From assembly GCA_023391375.1 (NCBI GenBank), contig JAEWBB010000023.1:1-49274 (forward strand): a stretch of DNA of 49,274 nucleotides, read 5' to 3'. Source of the stretch: Pseudomonadota bacterium. Lineage in GTDB: Bacteria; Pseudomonadota; Alphaproteobacteria; Sphingomonadales; Sphingomonadaceae. Below are positions 35,922 through 43,983 of this stretch, one piece after another (within the stretch, counting starts at the first letter, position 1; each line of letters begins with the position of its first letter). The notes below the pieces were generated by a model that worked only from the letters and a program-made list of their open reading frames with translations, was not told where the DNA came from and searched no databases. Made by a program: the position numbers and the translations under genes.

Positions 35922-36698
35922 ATGAGCAGCAATCCCGACCTCCCGCCGCCGCCCGTTTCGATGATGGCCATGGACGATGGCCGCACCATCGCCATCCGCC
36001 ACCGCCCGGCCCGCGCCGGCATGGCGACCGTCGTCTTCCTGCCCGGTTACGCGTCGGACATGGAAGGCGCCAAGGCGCAGGCGATCGACCAGTTCTGCGG
36101 GCAGCGCGGCCTCGGTTGCCTCCGCCTCGACTATAGCGGGACCGGAAGTTCGCCGGGCGATTTCGCCGACGGCACGCTGGCCCGCTGGCTGGCCGAAGCG
36201 ATCGCCGCGATCGACATGAACGTGCTGCAGGGCAAGGTCATCGTCGCCGGCTCGTCGATGGGTGGCTGGCTGGCGCTCCACGTTGCCTGGCAGATGCGCG
36301 GCCGGATCGCCGGCGTCTGCGGCATCGCCGCCGCGCCCGACTTCACCGACTGGGGCTTCACCCAGGAGGAGAAGATGACGCTGCTCGAAAGCGGCAAGCT
36401 GGAAAAGCCCAACCCCTACGGCGACGCGCCGCAGGTCACGCACAAGGCGTTCTGGCAGTCGGGCGAGGCGCACCGCATGCTGGGCGCCATCTTCGACATC
36501 ACCTGCCCGGTCCGGCTGGTCCACGGCGAGATGGACCAGGAAGTCGGCATGGGCGTGCCGATCAAGCTGATGAACATCCTGCGTTCATCCGATGTCCAGC
36601 TCAACATCATCAAGAACGGCAGCCATCGCCTCAGCGAGCCGCACGAAATCCATGCGATCCTGATGGCGCTGCACAACCTGCTGGAGCTTGCCCGTTGA
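35922..36698 (+). CDS. Cytosolic alpha/beta hydrolase
   Basis: A 258-aa hydrolase without a signal peptide. The catalytic triad is visible: GSSMGG (Ser112), HGEMDQEV (Asp205) and GSHRLS (His235); FLPGY (39-43) and RLDYSGTGSS are family segments of the ABHD10-like carboxylesterase/thioesterase group. The substrate is not known. AGGGGGA lies eight bases upstream of the ATG. It begins a tightly packed operon: its TGA overlaps the TTG start of the TPR gene, followed by gloA and gloB. Confidence 0.88.
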   Translation: MSSNPDLPPPPVSMMAMDDGRTIAIRHRPARAGMATVVFLPGYASDMEGAKAQAIDQFCGQRGLGCLRLDYSGTGSSPGDFADGTLARWLAEAIAAIDMNVLQGKVIVAGSSMGGWLALHVAWQMRGRIAGVCGIAAAPDFTDWGFTQEEKMTLLESGKLEKPNPYGDAPQVTHKAFWQSGEAHRMLGAIFDITCPVRLVHGEMDQEVGMGVPIKLMNILRSSDVQLNIIKNGSHRLSEPHEIHAILMALHNLLELAR

Positions 36699-37369
36699 TC
36701 CCCTTCGTCGCCGCCCTCGCTCTCGCCGCCGCAAGCCCTGCCTGCCCGGCCGACACATCGCCTGGCGCGCTCCTGTGCCGCGCGGTCGAGGCGGTTGACG
36801 CCAAGCAATTTGCCGAGGCCGGCGGCGCGTTCGAAGCCGCCGCCAGCGCCTCCCCGCCGACCGAGGAAAAGACGCTGCGCATGTGGGCCGCGGCCGGCAA
36901 CGCCTGGATCCTCGCCAACAATCCCGGCCGCGCCGCCGCAGCACTCGACAAGGCGCTCGCCACCCCCGGCCTCGACCCGGCGCAGGTCGGGTTCGCCGAA
37001 CTCGACCGCGGGCGCGCGGCGGAGATGCAGAACGACCTCAAGACCGCGCGCAAGTTTGCCGACCGGGCCAAGGCACACAACGCCGACGACCCCTTCACCT
37101 GGTATTTCGGCGCCGCCCTGTCGCTGCGCGAAAACGACGTGGCGGGCGCGCAGGCGGCGATCGGCCAGGCCCTGAAGCTCGCCCCCGACAGCGCCGAAAT
37201 CCAGTTCGAGGCCGGCCATGTCGCCGCCGCTGCGGGCGACAAGGCGAAGGCCAAGGCCTATTGGGAGGAAGCCGCCCGGCTCGACCCCGGCGGGCCGTTC
37301 GCCAAGGACGCCGCGGACGCGATCCGCCTGCTTGAACCGGCCGCGCCCGCGCCTACCTCGGGGAAATGA
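36695..37369 (+). CDS. Exported TPR-repeat protein
   Basis: A 224-aa protein with a Sec signal (MIPFVAALALAAASPACPA). About four helical TPR-type repeats follow (for example AGNAWILANNPGRAAAALDKAL, then the AALSLRENDVAGAQAAIGQAL region). Such repeats bind partner proteins; no enzymatic domain is seen. The start is TTG overlapping the previous TGA, with GGAG nine bases upstream, giving strict translational coupling. Why an exported TPR protein sits between a cytosolic hydrolase and glyoxalases is not clear. Confidence 0.83.
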   Translation: MIPFVAALALAAASPACPADTSPGALLCRAVEAVDAKQFAEAGGAFEAAASASPPTEEKTLRMWAAAGNAWILANNPGRAAAALDKALATPGLDPAQVGFAELDRGRAAEMQNDLKTARKFADRAKAHNADDPFTWYFGAALSLRENDVAGAQAAIGQALKLAPDSAEIQFEAGHVAAAAGDKAKAKAYWEEAARLDPGGPFAKDAADAIRLLEPAAPAPTSGK

Positions 37370-37782
37370 GCAACTTCCTCCATTCGATGATTCGCGTCTC
37401 CGACCCCGAGGCGACGATCGAGTTCTTCAAGCTGTTCGGCGTCGAGGAGCGCCGCCGCAAGGACGTCCCGCAGGGCAAGTTCACGCTGATCTTCCTCGGC
37501 TGTCCCGGCGACGAGGCGGAGATCGAACTGACCCATAACTGGGACCAGGGCGGTTATGACGGCGGCCGCAACTTCGGCCACCTCGCCTTCCGCGTCGACG
37601 ACATCTACGCGACTTGCGCCGCGATCGCCGCCGCCGGCCACACCATCCATCGCCCGCCTCGCGACGGGCACATGGCGTTCGTCAAATCGCCCGATGGTAT
37701 CTCGATCGAGCTGCTCCAACGGGGCGACCGACTGGAACCCGCCGAACCGTGGGCATCGATGGAAAACGAAGGCAGCTGGTAA
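37366..37782 (+). CDS. gloA: Lactoylglutathione lyase (glyoxalase I)
   Basis: A 138-aa VOC-family enzyme that converts the hemithioacetal of methylglyoxal and glutathione to S-lactoylglutathione. The four metal ligands are in place: His6 (FLHSMIRV), Glu54 (EIELTHNW), His72 (FGHLAFRVDD) and Glu115 (ISIELLQ). The length is that of bacterial GloA. It overlaps the TPR gene stop (ATGA) and shares a base with the gloB start (TAATG), so the two glyoxalases are made together. Confidence 0.96.
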   Translation: MSNFLHSMIRVSDPEATIEFFKLFGVEERRRKDVPQGKFTLIFLGCPGDEAEIELTHNWDQGGYDGGRNFGHLAFRVDDIYATCAAIAAAGHTIHRPPRDGHMAFVKSPDGISIELLQRGDRLEPAEPWASMENEGSW

Positions 37783-38504
37783 TGCCCCTCGAAATTGTCG
37801 CCGTCCCCGCCTTCAGCGACAATTATCTGTGGCTGCTCCACGACGCCGCCACTGGCGAGACCGCTGTGGTCGACCCCGGTGACGGCGAGGCGGTGCTGGC
37901 CGCCGCTTCCAGCCGCGGCTGGACGATCGACAAGGTCCTCAACACCCACTGGCATCCCGACCACACCGGCGGCAACGACAAGGTCAAGGCGGCCGGCGCG
38001 CGCGTGTTCGGCCCGGCGGGTGAGACCGGTCGCATCCCCTCGATCGACACGCCGTTGGCGGAGGGCGACACCGTCGCGATCGGCCACCACGTCGCGCGCG
38101 TGATCGAGCTGCCCGGCCACACGCTGGGCCATATCGCTTATGTGTTCGACGAAGAAGGCGTGGCGTTCGTCGGCGATACGCTGTTCGCCATGGGCTGTGG
38201 CCGCCTGTTCGAGGGCAGCCCCGCACAGATGCACGGCTCGCTCCAGCGGCTGGCCGGACTGGCGCCCTCCACCCGCCTTTACCCGGCCCACGAATATACG
38301 CTGTCCAACGCCCGTTTCGCCGCCGCCGCCGATCCGGACAATGCCGACGTGGCCGCCAGGCTGGCGCGCGTCGAGGCCCAGCGCGCCGCCGGCGAGATGA
38401 CCTTGCCGACCACGGTCGCCGAAGAACGGGCAACGAACCCCTTCGTGCGCGCGCCGGACGTGGACGAATTCGCGCGATTGCGGGCATGGAAGGACGACTT
38501 CTGA
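37782..38504 (+). CDS. gloB: Hydroxyacylglutathione hydrolase (glyoxalase II)
   Basis: A 240-aa metallo-beta-lactamase-fold enzyme that hydrolyses S-lactoylglutathione to lactate and glutathione. The binuclear metal site is complete: THWHPDH (His56, His58, Asp60, His61), GHTLGH (His111), GDTLF (Asp130) and AHEYT (His168). The C-terminal helical domain with LPTTVAEERATNPFVR is specific to GloB. It is the last gene of the hydrolase-TPR-gloA-gloB operon and completes the methylglyoxal pathway. Confidence 0.97.
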   Translation: MPLEIVAVPAFSDNYLWLLHDAATGETAVVDPGDGEAVLAAASSRGWTIDKVLNTHWHPDHTGGNDKVKAAGARVFGPAGETGRIPSIDTPLAEGDTVAIGHHVARVIELPGHTLGHIAYVFDEEGVAFVGDTLFAMGCGRLFEGSPAQMHGSLQRLAGLAPSTRLYPAHEYTLSNARFAAAADPDNADVAARLARVEAQRAAGEMTLPTTVAEERATNPFVRAPDVDEFARLRAWKDDF

Positions 38505-38569
38505 GCCCGCGCGGCGGCTTCATGCGTTATAGACGCGGAACAATCCCACCGCGTTGCCGGAGAGTGCCG

Positions 38570-38977
38570 ATGACTGCCCGCCTCCTGATCCTCGCCGCCG
38601 CCTGCGCCGTGCCGCTGGCCTCGTGCAACACCGCGCCCTACGTCCCCCAGCCGCCCAGCCCGCGTGACCAGCAGCGGCTGGCGGACTTCATCGGCAACCG
38701 CACGCCCGGCCCGATCACCCGCTGCATCCCGGCCTATTCGGGGATGCAGATCGATGCGATCGGCGACCAGATCGTCGCCAAGTGGGGCGGCCGGGTGTGG
38801 GTCAACCAGGTGCAGGGAAGCTGCCGCATGGCCGACACGCCCAATGCCCTGCTCGTCACCGAGCCCGATCCCGCCGGCCAATATTGCGAGAATTCGACCT
38901 TCAAGGTGGTGTCGAGCTCGGGCGGCATGATCATGGGCACCTGCGGGCTCGGCCCCTGGGTGCCTTACACGCGCTAG
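38570..38977 (+). CDS. Small lipoprotein, unknown function
   Basis: A 135-aa protein with a lipoprotein signal peptide (lipobox PLASC, Cys19). The mature part has a Pro-rich start (PYVPQPPSPRDQQRLADF) and a C-terminal domain with about four further Cys, which could form disulfides. I do not recognise a family with a known role. GGAGAG lies seven to eight bases before the ATG, and GTTATAGAC about 40 bases upstream may hold a -10. The stop shares CTAG with the convergent acyl-CoA synthetase gene. Confidence 0.78.
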   Translation: MTARLLILAAACAVPLASCNTAPYVPQPPSPRDQQRLADFIGNRTPGPITRCIPAYSGMQIDAIGDQIVAKWGGRVWVNQVQGSCRMADTPNALLVTEPDPAGQYCENSTFKVVSSSGGMIMGTCGLGPWVPYTR

Positions 38978-40764
38978 CGCTTGTACAGCGCGTCGAGCCG
39001 CTCGGCGTAGCGTTTCGAAATGACGTGCCGGCGGATTTTCATCGACGGCGTCATCTCCTCGTTATCGACCGTGAAGGGTTCGTCCGCGACGATGATCCGG
39101 CGCACCTTTTCGATCACGCTGAGGTCCGCGTTGACCCGGTCGACCGCCTTGGCCAGCAGCTTCTGCAAACCCTCCGCGTCGCCCTTCAAGCTGCGCGTTT
39201 CCTCCGCGTCCGGGACCAGCAGCGCGACGAGGTGTGGCTTGCGGTCGCCATAGACCATCGCCTGCGCGATTTCGGGCTGGAGCGTCAGCATTCCCTCGAC
39301 CCGCTGGGGCGAGACATTGTCGCCCTTGTCGTTGACGATCAGGTCCTTCTTGCGGTCGGTGATGACGATCCGGCCCGACCCGTCGAGGTGCCCGACATCG
39401 CCGGTCGCCAGCCACGGGCCCTGCCCGTCGTCGGCCGGCAGTAACACACGCCGCGTTTCCTCGTCATTGTTCCAGTAGCCGTGCATGACGTTCTCGCCGC
39501 GCACCAGGATTTCACCGTCGTCGGCAATCCGGACATGCGTGTTGAGCAGCGGCGGGCCGACCGTTTCCATGCGGATCCCGACCTTGGGCCGGTTGCAGCT
39601 GATGACCGGACCGGCCTCGGTCTGGCCGTATCCCTGTAGCATCGGCAGGCCCATCGCCTGGAAGAACAGGCCGACTTCGGGGTTCAATGGCGCACCGCCC
39701 GAGACCATCGCCTTCATCCTCCCGCCGAACTTGTCCTTCACCTTCTTGCGCAAGGTGAGCGAAAGGATGCCGTCCATCGGCAGGTCGATGATCCGTTCGT
39801 TGCCCTGGTAGCGGCGCTGTTCGATGCCCATCGCGCGCCCGAGCAGGTAGGCCGGCAGCCCGCCGTCCTTCTCGATCGTCTTGATGATCTTGGCGCGCAG
39901 CATTTCGAACAGGCGGGGCACGACGACCATGATCGTCGGCTTCACCTCCTCGATGTTGGCGGCGAGCTTCTCGAGGCTTTCGGCGTAATAGATCTGCGCG
40001 CCGAGCGAGACCGGGAAGTGCTGGCCGCCGCTATGTTCATAGGCATGGCTGGCCGGAAGGAAGGACAGGAACAGCTCGTCGTCCCAGCCGAAATCGTTGG
40101 CGATGACGTCGACGCAGGCCTCGCAATTGTGGAGGATCATGCCGTGGTGCTGCTGCACCCCGCGCGGCGCGCCGCCGGTGCCGCTGGTGTAGATCAGGCA
40201 GGCGAGGTCGTCGCGACCGACCGACGCGACCTCGGCCGCCAGCGCGGTGACGTCGGCATCGCTGCCGCCCTTCACCATGTCGGCCCAGGGATGGAACTTG
40301 GCGACGTCCTGCGACTGGCCGGCGATGATGTCGTCGATCGAGATGACGTGGTGGCAGGCCGGTGCGTAGAGCACCGCGGGCATCAAGGGTTTGGCCAGTT
40401 TCTGGTTCGACACGATCACCGCGCTGGCGCCCGAATTGGCCAGGATGTGCTGGTGGTCGCGCTGGGTGTTGGTCGTGTAGGTCGGCACCGTCACGCAGCC
40501 CGCCGCCATGATGCCGAGGTCGGCGATCAGCCATTCGGGACGGTTCTCGCTGACCAGCGCGACCCGGTCGCCCGGCTTCAGCCCGAGCTTGCGAAGGGAC
40601 GCCGCGAGCGCCGCCACCTGCCGCGCCGCCTCGGCATAGCTGGTCGACCGCCATTGTCCGTCGATCCGCGACCAAAGGAACGGCGCATCCCCCTTCTCGC
40701 CCGCGCGGGTCAGGAACATCGCCACCAGGTTGGGGAAATGCTCGAGGGCGGTGCGCTTGCTCAT
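38974..40764 (-). CDS. Long-chain acyl-CoA synthetase (AMP-binding)
   Basis: A 596-aa ATP-dependent acyl-CoA ligase of the FACS type. The P-loop reads YTSGTGGAPRGV instead of YTSGTTGxPKGV; GYGQTEAGPVISCN, TGDVGHLDGSGRIVITDRKKDLI and the C-terminal PSMKIRR with the adenylation lysine are intact, so it should be active. The ATG at 40764 overlaps the gamma-glutamyltransferase stop (ATGA) and is therefore coupled to it. The acyl chain length cannot be told. Long-chain fatty acid activation at the inner membrane is the likely role. Confidence 0.93.
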   Translation of the reverse strand: MSKRTALEHFPNLVAMFLTRAGEKGDAPFLWSRIDGQWRSTSYAEAARQVAALAASLRKLGLKPGDRVALVSENRPEWLIADLGIMAAGCVTVPTYTTNTQRDHQHILANSGASAVIVSNQKLAKPLMPAVLYAPACHHVISIDDIIAGQSQDVAKFHPWADMVKGGSDADVTALAAEVASVGRDDLACLIYTSGTGGAPRGVQQHHGMILHNCEACVDVIANDFGWDDELFLSFLPASHAYEHSGGQHFPVSLGAQIYYAESLEKLAANIEEVKPTIMVVVPRLFEMLRAKIIKTIEKDGGLPAYLLGRAMGIEQRRYQGNERIIDLPMDGILSLTLRKKVKDKFGGRMKAMVSGGAPLNPEVGLFFQAMGLPMLQGYGQTEAGPVISCNRPKVGIRMETVGPPLLNTHVRIADDGEILVRGENVMHGYWNNDEETRRVLLPADDGQGPWLATGDVGHLDGSGRIVITDRKKDLIVNDKGDNVSPQRVEGMLTLQPEIAQAMVYGDRKPHLVALLVPDAEETRSLKGDAEGLQKLLAKAVDRVNADLSVIEKVRRIIVADEPFTVDNEEMTPSMKIRRHVISKRYAERLDALYKR

Positions 40765-42464
40765 TGGCTGACCGCCTTTCCTTCGCTGCGCGGGTCCGCT
40801 GCACCCGCCCAATGGCCTTCCACCCGCTCGATGGCGTTGGCCTTGAACCCCTCGCGGCTGCGGATGTCCTTGTGGCCGAGCGCGGTGAGCGCCGGGCGCA
40901 TCGCCTCCAGCGCGCTGCCCTTTTCGATCCACAGCGTGCCGTCGGGCGCGAAGATCACCGGCAGGGCAATGGCGTCCTGCGCGGATAGCTTGAAGTCGAT
41001 CACGCCGATGATCGCCTTGGCGACCTGGGCGATGATCGTCGCCCCGCCCGCCGCGCCGACCGCGAGACGAATGCTGCCGTCGGGCGCGTACACGATGGTC
41101 GGGCTCATCGAGCTGCGCGGCCGCTTGCCGCCGAGCACCGCATTGGCGGTGGGACGGCCGTCCTTGCCGTTCGGATCGAGGTTGAAGTCGGTCAGTTCGT
41201 TATTGAGGAAATAGCCGTTGACCATCAGGCCCGACCCGAACGGGCTTTCGATGGTCGAGGTCATGCTCGCCACCCGCCCGGCGCTGTCGACCGCAACGAA
41301 ATGCGACGTGCCATATTCGACCTGTGGCGCGGCACTGGCGAATGCCTTGGGCGCGCCGGCGGGCGTTCCCGCCTTGACGTTCGTCATAGTCGTGGTGGGT
41401 GAGATGAGCATGCTGCGCTGCGCCAGGTAGGCGGGATCGGTCAGGCCCGCGACCGGCACCGAAATCACGTCGGCATCGGCCAGGTAGCGGTCGCGGTCGG
41501 CGAACGCGAGGCGGGTCGATTCGGCGATCAGGTGCCACGCGGTCGGCGAGTCCTTGCCAAGCGCGCCCATGTCGAACCGCTCGAGTTGCTTGAGGATCGC
41601 GAACACGCTGGTCGCGCCCGACGAGGGCGGGCCCATGCCGCAGATTTTGTAGCCGCGATAGGTCCCGCACACCGGCGCGCGGTCGACCGCCTTGTAAGCG
41701 GCTAGGTCGCCGGCCTGCATCGGCGCGGGATTGACGCTCGCTCCCTGCACGGCGGCCGTAATCGCCTGCGCGTTCGGGCCGACGTAGAAGGCGTCGGGGC
41801 CGAGCGTCGCCAGTTGCGTCAGGAACGCGGCCAGCGCGGGATTCCGGATGATCGCGCCGACCGGCTTCGCACTGCCGTCGGGCAGGTAATAAAGCGCGCG
41901 CGATTCCGCGCTCAGCGGCCCTGTGCTGCGATAGGTGTCGAGCGACTCGTGGAGCCGCGGCGTCACCGCGAACCCGCCGCGGGCCAGCGCGATGGCCGGG
42001 TCGAACAATCGCTTCCACGCCAACTTGCCGTACTTCTCGTGCGCCATGGCCAGCAGGCGGATGTTGCCCGGGACGCCGGTGCTCTTCCCGCCCGGCCAAG
42101 CGTCGGCGAACGCCATCGGCTTGCCGTCCTTGAAAAACCATTGCGGCGTCGCGGCCGCAGGCGCTTCCTCGCGCCCGTCGATCGTTCCGACGTGGCCCCT
42201 GCCGTCGTCGGTGACGAGGAAACCGCCGCCGCCGATGCCGCTCGACTGCGGCTCGACCACGGTCAGCGCCAGCATCGTGGCCATCGCCGCATCGACCGCG
42301 CTTCCGCCCTCGCGAAGGATGGTTACGCCTGCTTCCGCCGCGCGCGGATCGGCGGCGCTGACCATGCCCGGCTGGGCGGTCGCGGCGACTGGCGTGGAAG
42401 TGGGCTGGGGGGCGCATGCCGTAAGGGCGAGCGCGGCCGTGAACGTCAGTAAGAGCGAACGCAT
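40761..42464 (-). CDS. ggt: Gamma-glutamyltransferase, lipoprotein-type
   Basis: A 567-aa Ntn hydrolase that cleaves gamma-glutamyl bonds of glutathione and related compounds in the periplasm. The signal peptide ends in a lipobox (LALTAC), so the protein is probably membrane-anchored. After autocleavage the nucleophile would be Thr386 in YGTSHFVAVD; the GREEAP segment (about 97-102) and the RPRSSMSPTIV and GAAGGATI segments belong to substrate binding. It lies 9 bases after pyrD on the same strand and overlaps the acyl-CoA synthetase start. Confidence 0.94.
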   Translation of the reverse strand: MRSLLLTFTAALALTACAPQPTSTPVAATAQPGMVSAADPRAAEAGVTILREGGSAVDAAMATMLALTVVEPQSSGIGGGGFLVTDDGRGHVGTIDGREEAPAAATPQWFFKDGKPMAFADAWPGGKSTGVPGNIRLLAMAHEKYGKLAWKRLFDPAIALARGGFAVTPRLHESLDTYRSTGPLSAESRALYYLPDGSAKPVGAIIRNPALAAFLTQLATLGPDAFYVGPNAQAITAAVQGASVNPAPMQAGDLAAYKAVDRAPVCGTYRGYKICGMGPPSSGATSVFAILKQLERFDMGALGKDSPTAWHLIAESTRLAFADRDRYLADADVISVPVAGLTDPAYLAQRSMLISPTTTMTNVKAGTPAGAPKAFASAAPQVEYGTSHFVAVDSAGRVASMTSTIESPFGSGLMVNGYFLNNELTDFNLDPNGKDGRPTANAVLGGKRPRSSMSPTIVYAPDGSIRLAVGAAGGATIIAQVAKAIIGVIDFKLSAQDAIALPVIFAPDGTLWIEKGSALEAMRPALTALGHKDIRSREGFKANAIERVEGHWAGAADPRSEGKAVSQ

Positions 42465-42473
42465 CGCAGCGGG

Positions 42474-43505
42474 CTAGCCGCTTCCCACGGCCTCGGCAAT
42501 GCTGGCGAAGCCGCCTTGGGCCACGCGCCGCGCCAGCCCTTCGGTGATCCGCTTGGCCAACCCGGGCCCTTCGTAGACCAGCGCCGAGTAAAGCTGCACC
42601 AGCGATGCGCCCGCACGGATTCGCGCCCACGCGTCCTCGGCACTCTCGATTCCACCCGCCGCAACCAGCGGAAGCGCGCCGCCACCGGCCGCGCGGAACA
42701 GTTGGAGCTGCTCCAATGCCAACGCCTTGAGCGGCCGCCCCGAAAGCCCGCCCGCTTCACCCGCCTGCATCGACCGCAGCCGCGGGCGCGAGACCGTGGT
42801 GTTGGCGACGATCAGTGCGTCGATGCCATGGTCGAGCGCGGCGCGGACGATGCGGTCATGGTCGCCCGGCTCCTGGTCCGGTGCGACTTTGAGGAATACG
42901 GGAGGGCCGATCGGCGCACGCGCGTCGCGCACCGCCGACAGGAGTTCCGCCAGCTCGCCGCCGGCCTGCAGGTTGCGCAGGCCCGGCGTGTTGGGCGAGG
43001 AGATGTTGACCGTCAGATAGTCAGCGATCTCGCTCATCCGCGCGACTCCTTGCGCATAATCGGCAATTCGGTCCGCACTATCCTTGTTGGCGCCGATGTT
43101 GACCCCGACGACGCCGCGCCGCCGCCGCTTTACCAGCCGCGCCAGCGCATCGGCCTGCCCGCCATTGTTGAAGCCCATGCGGTTGATGACCGCGCGGTCT
43201 TCCTTCAGGCGGAACAGCCGCGGCTTCGGGTTGCCGGCCTGCGGCTCCGGCGTGATCGTGCCGACTTCGACGAACCCGAAGCCGAGCCCGAGCATCGCGT
43301 CGGGCACTTCGGCATCCTTGTCGAACCCCGCCGCCAATCCCACGGGCGAACCGAAGCGAAGTCCCGCCACCGTCTGCGCGAGCCGCGGGTCGAAGCTCGG
43401 CAATGGCAGGCGCGGCATCGCCTTCAGCATCGCGATGGTGGCGCGATGCGCCCGCTCCGCGTCGAGCGCGTGGATCATCGGGCGGGCGAGACGGTAGAGC
43501 ACCAT
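42474..43505 (-). CDS. pyrD: Quinone-dependent dihydroorotate dehydrogenase (class 2)
   Basis: A 343-aa class 2 enzyme that oxidises dihydroorotate to orotate with quinone in pyrimidine synthesis. The N-terminal membrane-associating helices (MVLYRLARPMIHALDAERAHRATI), VGLAAGFDKDAEV, the catalytic Ser region NISSPNTPGLRNLQ, and LPLVAAGGIESAEDAW are all typical. I chose ATG 43505 because family members begin there; ATGs at 43517 and 43526 would add four or seven residues, and ribosome sites do not decide. It heads the pyrD-ggt-acyl-CoA synthetase cluster and is divergent from the suf operon. Confidence 0.95.
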   Translation of the reverse strand: MVLYRLARPMIHALDAERAHRATIAMLKAMPRLPLPSFDPRLAQTVAGLRFGSPVGLAAGFDKDAEVPDAMLGLGFGFVEVGTITPEPQAGNPKPRLFRLKEDRAVINRMGFNNGGQADALARLVKRRRRGVVGVNIGANKDSADRIADYAQGVARMSEIADYLTVNISSPNTPGLRNLQAGGELAELLSAVRDARAPIGPPVFLKVAPDQEPGDHDRIVRAALDHGIDALIVANTTVSRPRLRSMQAGEAGGLSGRPLKALALEQLQLFRAAGGGALPLVAAGGIESAEDAWARIRAGASLVQLYSALVYEGPGLAKRITEGLARRVAQGGFASIAEAVGSG

Positions 43506-43527
43506 GGCCCTCGCCATGACGGACATG

Positions 43528-43556
43528 TTGTCATTTTCCAAGGCTGGGACTAAATA
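43528..43556 (+). promoter_or_regulatory. Promoter of the iscR-suf operon
   Basis: TTGTCA (43528-43533) and TAAATA (43551-43556) are separated by 17 bases and end 22 bases before the first suf start codon. Confidence 0.6.
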
Positions 43557-43564
43557 GGACCGGA
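43546..43564 (+). promoter_or_regulatory. IscR-like operator over the suf promoter, with flanking inverted repeat
   Basis: GGGACTAAATAGGACCGGA overlaps the -10 and resembles the type 1 IscR box (GACT-AT-rich-AGTC). Next to it AATAGGA (43553-43559) and TCCTATT (43569-43575) form a 7-bp inverted repeat with the GGAAAG ribosome site in its loop. Autoregulation by the encoded Rrf2 protein is likely. Confidence 0.45.
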
Positions 43565-43578
43565 AAGCTCCTATTCCG

Positions 43579-43983
43579 ATGAGACTCACCCATCTTGCCG
43601 ACTATGCGGTCGTAATGATGACCGCGGCCGCGCGCCGCGGCCACGACGCGCGCCTGACCGCCACCGAACTCTCCGACGATACCGGCGTGCCGCTTCCGAC
43701 CGCGCAGAAGGTGATGCAGCGCCTCGCCGCCGCCGGCCTGCTGGTCGGGCAGCGCGGGGCGGGCGGCGGCTATGCGCTGGCGCGCGGCGTTCCCGAAATC
43801 AGCCTCGCCGACATCATCGAGGCGGTCGAGGGCCCGTTCGAGCTGACCCAGTGCGCGTCGAACGAAGGCCCGTCGGACTGCGCGCTCGACGCCCATTGCC
43901 GAGTCAAGCCGCACATGAACGTGGTCGGCCACGCGGTGCGCGGCGCATTGGGCGCGGTGAGCCTCGAGGAGTTGGCCCGATGA
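43579..43983 (+). CDS. Rrf2/IscR-family Fe-S cluster-sensing regulator of the suf operon
   Basis: A 134-aa winged-helix regulator of the SUF-system Rrf2 type. The N-terminus MRLTHLADYAVVMM and the recognition region LPTAQKVMQRLAAAGLLVGQRGAGGGYAL are typical. Three cysteines (Cys92, Cys101, Cys107) in the CASNEGPSDCALDAHC arrangement match the Fe-S ligand set of IscR-like proteins. It likely senses Fe-S status and adjusts suf transcription through the box over the promoter. Its TGA overlaps the sufB ATG (ATGA). Confidence 0.94.
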   Translation: MRLTHLADYAVVMMTAAARRGHDARLTATELSDDTGVPLPTAQKVMQRLAAAGLLVGQRGAGGGYALARGVPEISLADIIEAVEGPFELTQCASNEGPSDCALDAHCRVKPHMNVVGHAVRGALGAVSLEELAR

